Below are positions 60,525-64,000 of a stretch of 64,000 bases of DNA, piece after piece (within the stretch, counting starts at the first letter, position 1; each line of letters starts with the position of its first letter). The DNA comes from an uncultured Candidatus Melainabacteria bacterium (GTDB lineage: Bacteria; Cyanobacteriota; Vampirovibrionia; Gastranaerophilales; Gastranaerophilaceae): positions 418,023 to 482,022 of the forward strand of contig CATKZI010000001.1 in the NCBI GenBank assembly GCA_949841365.1, given 5' to 3'. Under the pieces are notes generated by a model, which saw only the letters and a program-made list of their open reading frames with translations, had not been told where the DNA came from and did not search any database. The translations under genes and the position numbers were made by a program.

Positions 60525-62495
60525 ATGTTTGAATGGGATTTGAAAAAGAGGGTTATAGCCGGAGCTTTGGGTGTTGGAATACTTTTTTCAACAGGATTCT
60601 ATTTTGGAGTAGTTTATCAGCCGGCGGCTAAAACAGATAAAATTTATAAGTCAGCCTTGGAAGATTTTAACAAAGGTGATTACCAAAACGCATATTATCT
60701 TTTCTCTAAAGTTACTATGTTTTCAAATCTTAAACCCGTTGCAATTTTCCACAGAGCCGAGTGCGCCAAAATGCTTGGTGATGACAAATCAGAACTTAAA
60801 CAGTACGAATTTTTGTTTAATAATTATCCGAAACATGTGTTAAGCACAAAATCAAGATATTTGGCAGGGCAAAAACTTATAAAAGATAAACCGCAAATAG
60901 CAAAAAAATATTTTGAATATATTATAAATACAGCGCCAAACACAGATTACGCAATAGCTTCAGAGTATTATCTCGGTGTAATCCTTAAAAACAAATATGA
61001 AAATGAAAAAATAATTCCGCAATCGGTTAAAGATGATGTTCAAAATTATTTCAGACATTACCTGAAAAAAGCTCCGTCAGGCAGACTCGCACTTAATGCA
61101 GTAAATAACTGGATTGATTTTGTCGGTATTATCTCAAAAGACGATTATTTATTAATGGCAAACACATGTTATCTGTTCGGCGAATATGAAAAAGCACGAG
61201 AACTTTTGAATAATACCGATATAAGCGAAAGTTGGGCGCTTGATGTAAAAATATCCAATGCGTTAAAAGATTACGGCAGGGTGAAAAGCTTGACCGAACG
61301 CGGACTTCAAACATATTCTCAATATGTTTCGGAAGACGATGTAATCGACACTATTGATATATATTCATCTAAAAATAAAGTTGATAATTTGCTTTCTTTT
61401 TCAACAGGTAAAGGCAGAGACTATCTTTTAAGCCAAAAATGCCAGACCGAAAAAGATAAAGGAGCATGCTTTCAAAAATTATATTTGCAATATCCGAACG
61501 GAAGATTTTCGGCAGATGCTTTAGCTAACATATTTTTTGCCAAGATTAAAGCAAATGACCTTGAAACTGCTAAAAAAATCGGACGCGATCATTTGAACAA
61601 ATTCCCGAATGTTAATTCAACTCCGATGGTCATGTTTTGGATGGGTAAAATTAATGAAAAAACAAGCAACTATGAAGAATACACAAATTATTATAAAAGT
61701 GTTATCAGTAAATATCCCGATAATTATTATGCCTACAGAGCTTATCTGAAATTAAGCCGTATGCAGGGACCGATAATTACTAATTATATTAACCCTCAGC
61801 CTGTGGTTTATCCGTACAAATATACAAGAAATAATATTATAGTTAAACTTGTAGATTTGGGTGATTACGATATTATTAACGAATTTGCCGGTGATGATGA
61901 ATTTATTAAAAGCTGGGTGCTTTATAAAAAAGGTGACTATTCTCATTCCATGCTTACTGCACGCGATGCAATGGAAAAAGTCGAAAACAAACCCGACAAG
62001 CATGACCTTCGCTGGCGTTTGGTTTACCCGATTATGTATTTTGATGATGTCAGAAAATTTGCGGGTGAAACGGGAAACAGCTTGCCGCTTATGTTAGGGC
62101 TTATCAGAGAAGAAAGCTACTTTGACCCTCTTGCACAAAGCATGGTCGGTGCAAGCGGACTTATGCAGCTCATGCCATCTACCGCAAGTGAGATAAACTC
62201 AAAGTTTTCACTTGGCATGGATATTTCAAGCGCATTATTTAATCCGTATTCTAATATTAAATTAGGAAATTATTACTATGAATTTTTGCGCAAAAACCTT
62301 GAAGGATATGATGTATCTTCAGTTGCAGCCTATAATGGCGGAATAGGTTCTATCCAAAAATGGAAAACAACTTTACACTATAATGATACAGATGAGTTTG
62401 TTGAACAGATACCTTATCCCGAAACCCGAAACTATGTCAAAAAGGTGTTTAGAAGCTATTGGAACTATATAAGAATTTATTCGGGAAATAATTAA
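60525..62495 (+). CDS. Slt-type lytic transglycosylase
   Basis: The 656-residue protein cleaves peptidoglycan with formation of anhydromuramic acid. An N-terminal hydrophobic segment (VIAGALGVGILFSTGFYFGVV) acts as anchor or signal. Residues 40-440 are helical repeats (TPR-like superhelix, as in Slt70), and the catalytic SLT domain (from about residue 515) has REESYFDPLA with the catalytic Glu at about 530 and GASGLMQLMPSTA, then AYNGGIGSIQKW. It may function in wall turnover or secretion. The mRNA may be nearly leaderless. Confidence 0.9.
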   Translation: MFEWDLKKRVIAGALGVGILFSTGFYFGVVYQPAAKTDKIYKSALEDFNKGDYQNAYYLFSKVTMFSNLKPVAIFHRAECAKMLGDDKSELKQYEFLFNNYPKHVLSTKSRYLAGQKLIKDKPQIAKKYFEYIINTAPNTDYAIASEYYLGVILKNKYENEKIIPQSVKDDVQNYFRHYLKKAPSGRLALNAVNNWIDFVGIISKDDYLLMANTCYLFGEYEKARELLNNTDISESWALDVKISNALKDYGRVKSLTERGLQTYSQYVSEDDVIDTIDIYSSKNKVDNLLSFSTGKGRDYLLSQKCQTEKDKGACFQKLYLQYPNGRFSADALANIFFAKIKANDLETAKKIGRDHLNKFPNVNSTPMVMFWMGKINEKTSNYEEYTNYYKSVISKYPDNYYAYRAYLKLSRMQGPIITNYINPQPVVYPYKYTRNNIIVKLVDLGDYDIINEFAGDDEFIKSWVLYKKGDYSHSMLTARDAMEKVENKPDKHDLRWRLVYPIMYFDDVRKFAGETGNSLPLMLGLIREESYFDPLAQSMVGASGLMQLMPSTASEINSKFSLGMDISSALFNPYSNIKLGNYYYEFLRKNLEGYDVSSVAAYNGGIGSIQKWKTTLHYNDTDEFVEQIPYPETRNYVKKVFRSYWNYIRIYSGNN

Positions 62496-62501
62496 AATAA
62501 A

Positions 62502-62530
62502 AAAAGACTTGCTATGACGGCAAGTCTTTT
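62502..62530. terminator. bidirectional intrinsic terminator
   Basis: AAAAGACTTGC and GCAAGTCTTTT form an 11-bp stem between the transglycosylase gene and the convergent secreted protein gene. Confidence 0.85.
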
Positions 62531-62552
62531 ACTTTTTCGGGGAGCATGCTGC

Positions 62553-62951
62553 TTAGAGCATGTTTTTTCTGATGTTTTCTTTTTGTTTATCGATCTTATT
62601 GATTCTTCTTTCGATTGACTTAATCTCTTTATCCAATGCTTTTCTTTCAGCTTTTAAAGTTTGATATTTTGCATCAATGTCAGCATATTTAGTTTTAATA
62701 TTTAATAATTCGTTTCTAACCTCAACCTGTGCATTATCAAGCTGTGTAATAGCATTTTGCATTTTAGTGTTTCCTGTCGGGATCTCGGTTTTAACCGGTG
62801 CCGGTGTTGTAGTAACAGCAGAAGTTCTTACCCCATAAGCAGTGTCATCAAAGTTTAACGGAGTAAAAGCATTACCGTCAGCAAAGCATGCGCATGCCGT
62901 AACAACTGTTAAAGTTAAAGTTAAAGCTAAGTTTTTAATAGTTTTTGTCAT
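62553..62951 (-). CDS. secreted coiled-coil protein
   Basis: The 132-residue product has a signal peptide (about residues 1-23, NLALTLTLTVVTACACFA), a Thr/Pro-rich linker (SAVTTTPAPVKTEIPTG) and a coiled coil from residue 60 to the end. The start is the ATG at 62951 with AGGAG upstream; an ORF extension to 63248 has no such site and lies in the rRNA leader. It may be a periplasmic spacer. It is convergent with the transglycosylase gene. Confidence 0.75.
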   Translation of the reverse strand: MTKTIKNLALTLTLTVVTACACFADGNAFTPLNFDDTAYGVRTSAVTTTPAPVKTEIPTGNTKMQNAITQLDNAQVEVRNELLNIKTKYADIDAKYQTLKAERKALDKEIKSIERRINKIDKQKENIRKNML

Positions 62952-63611
62952 GTTTATATCTCCTCTTATTATATATATAGAATTATATAGTATAGCTTTC
63001 CAAAAAAACTCATACAAAAACATGATAAATTTCGGGAACATTCGGGCATGAAAATCGTCATAATACATGGGTTTTGGATTGGTTATGAAGTTTTGTAAAG
63101 CACTAAAACCCTTGCTATTATTGAACATGATAAAAAAGATATAAAAACATGCGAAAAAACATGAAAAAAAGTGCTTGACTTTCAAATTTCTTTTGCATAC
63201 AATAAAAGACGTGGTCAGGGATGAGCCGAGAGGACAAACCAAAGCCACGATGAACTTTCTAAATCAGACTTAGTTAAGAAATTTAAAGGTTTTAAAACAA
63301 ACCACTTGACAAAGAAAATTTACGATATAGAATAAGAAATGCAGATAGCACTAGCGAATAAAACAAAATGCATCTGATATAATAATAAAAGGAAGTAAAC
63401 CCCAATTGATAATAATTGTGTCTGCGAATTGCAGAGCTTCATCGGAAGCGGTCGAAAGAAAACTTTAAACAGTACTTTGACAACAGAATAGCTGAAATAA
63501 ACAATACTTTGTTAATTCTAAAAAACGAATGATAAAGGACACGTTAAGCAAACGCTTAGCGAATTAAGTAATGAGCTAGAAACTGCCGTAAGGCAGATCT
63601 AATAACTTTCT
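62952..63611 (+). other. rRNA operon leader region
   Basis: This region of 660 nt has no convincing gene. It carries the rRNA promoter (63175-63203), two further TTGACA boxes (63306 and 63477) with -10-like boxes, and the 5' leader of the rRNA transcript with several small hairpins. The promoter of the secreted coiled-coil gene also lies here on the minus strand. Confidence 0.7.
63175..63203 (+). promoter_or_regulatory. rRNA operon promoter P1 and candidate tandem promoters
   Basis: TTGACT, 17 bases, TACAAT forms a good promoter. Further boxes, TTGACA at 63306 with TAGAAT (16-base spacer) and TTGACA at 63477 with AACAAT (17-base spacer), suggest tandem promoters for the 16S operon. Confidence 0.7.

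Positions 63612-64000
<389 letters not shown>

Noticed and set aside
62952..63248. N-terminal extension of the secreted coiled-coil gene into the rRNA leader
   Set aside because: The ATG at 62951 has an AGGAG site and a proper signal peptide, while the extension has neither.

Overview
The window is a low-GC bacterial chromosome segment, most likely from an uncultured gut member of the Vampirovibrionia/Melainabacteria (Gastranaerophilales), the non-photosynthetic sister group of Cyanobacteria. The reasons are the 16S rRNA start at the right edge, a homologue of the cyanobacterial/plastid Ycf45 ATPase, lineage-type proteins (an early NSQPNFQ motif, an N-terminal GLAAGQARLL motif, pilins with AFTLAEVLITLGIIG) and low GC. 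This assignment rests on recognition, not on a search.

Left core, about 1-16.9 kb: the end of an RND efflux pump with its TolC-like channel; murA; grpE-dnaJ with a secreted beta-propeller protein and an O-methyltransferase; ruvC; mtnA convergent with a prephenate dehydrogenase gene; pgi; lineage-specific proteins; a 28-codon Met/Cys-rich peptide gene with its own promoter and terminator; a decayed carboxymuconolactone decarboxylase gene before a flavodoxin; a sugar O-acetyltransferase.

Accessory island, about 17.2-32.8 kb, AT-rich and hypothetical-rich: first a four-gene cassette (two-helix membrane protein, ImmA/IrrE-like Zn peptidase, Beta-family protein, convergent sce7726-like PD-(D/E)xK nuclease), a plausible undescribed defence module. 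Next a DpnII-type GATC restriction-modification operon with DpnA-like and Dam-like methyltransferases, an extra unknown gene and the DpnII endonuclease. Then two Mu-like transposase genes with a MuB/TniB-like ATPase and accessory genes, and a PIN-domain protein. Its right edge lies near a tRNA-Ser(CGA) that starts 2 nt after proA.

Right core, about 32.8-64 kb: proBA; a type IV pilin-like gene interrupted at a G10 tract (probably phase-variable and OFF here); alr with a shortened Lpd-like gene; lipA and an acyltransferase; a Ycf45-like ATPase; ppdK; a four-subunit 2-oxoacid:ferredoxin oxidoreductase; a 1409-residue coiled-coil protein; a GlcD-type FAD oxidase; a 25-residue membrane peptide with a long stem-loop (type I toxin-like); a metallopeptidase; a CheR-like methyltransferase; manC; an Slt-type transglycosylase; and an rRNA operon leader with the first 389 nt of 16S rRNA.

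Metabolically the core suggests fermentative or anaerobic life: PPDK, ferredoxin-linked 2-oxoacid oxidation, Pgi, proline, tyrosine and methionine-salvage genes, and a Gram-negative envelope (TolC, RND, Slt). A recurrent regulatory feature is a -10 box only 6-7 nt before the ATG with no Shine-Dalgarno sequence (ruvC, the 8687 gene, the sce7726-like gene, the dpnA-like gene, proB, alr, lipA, the acyltransferase), suggesting leaderless mRNAs.
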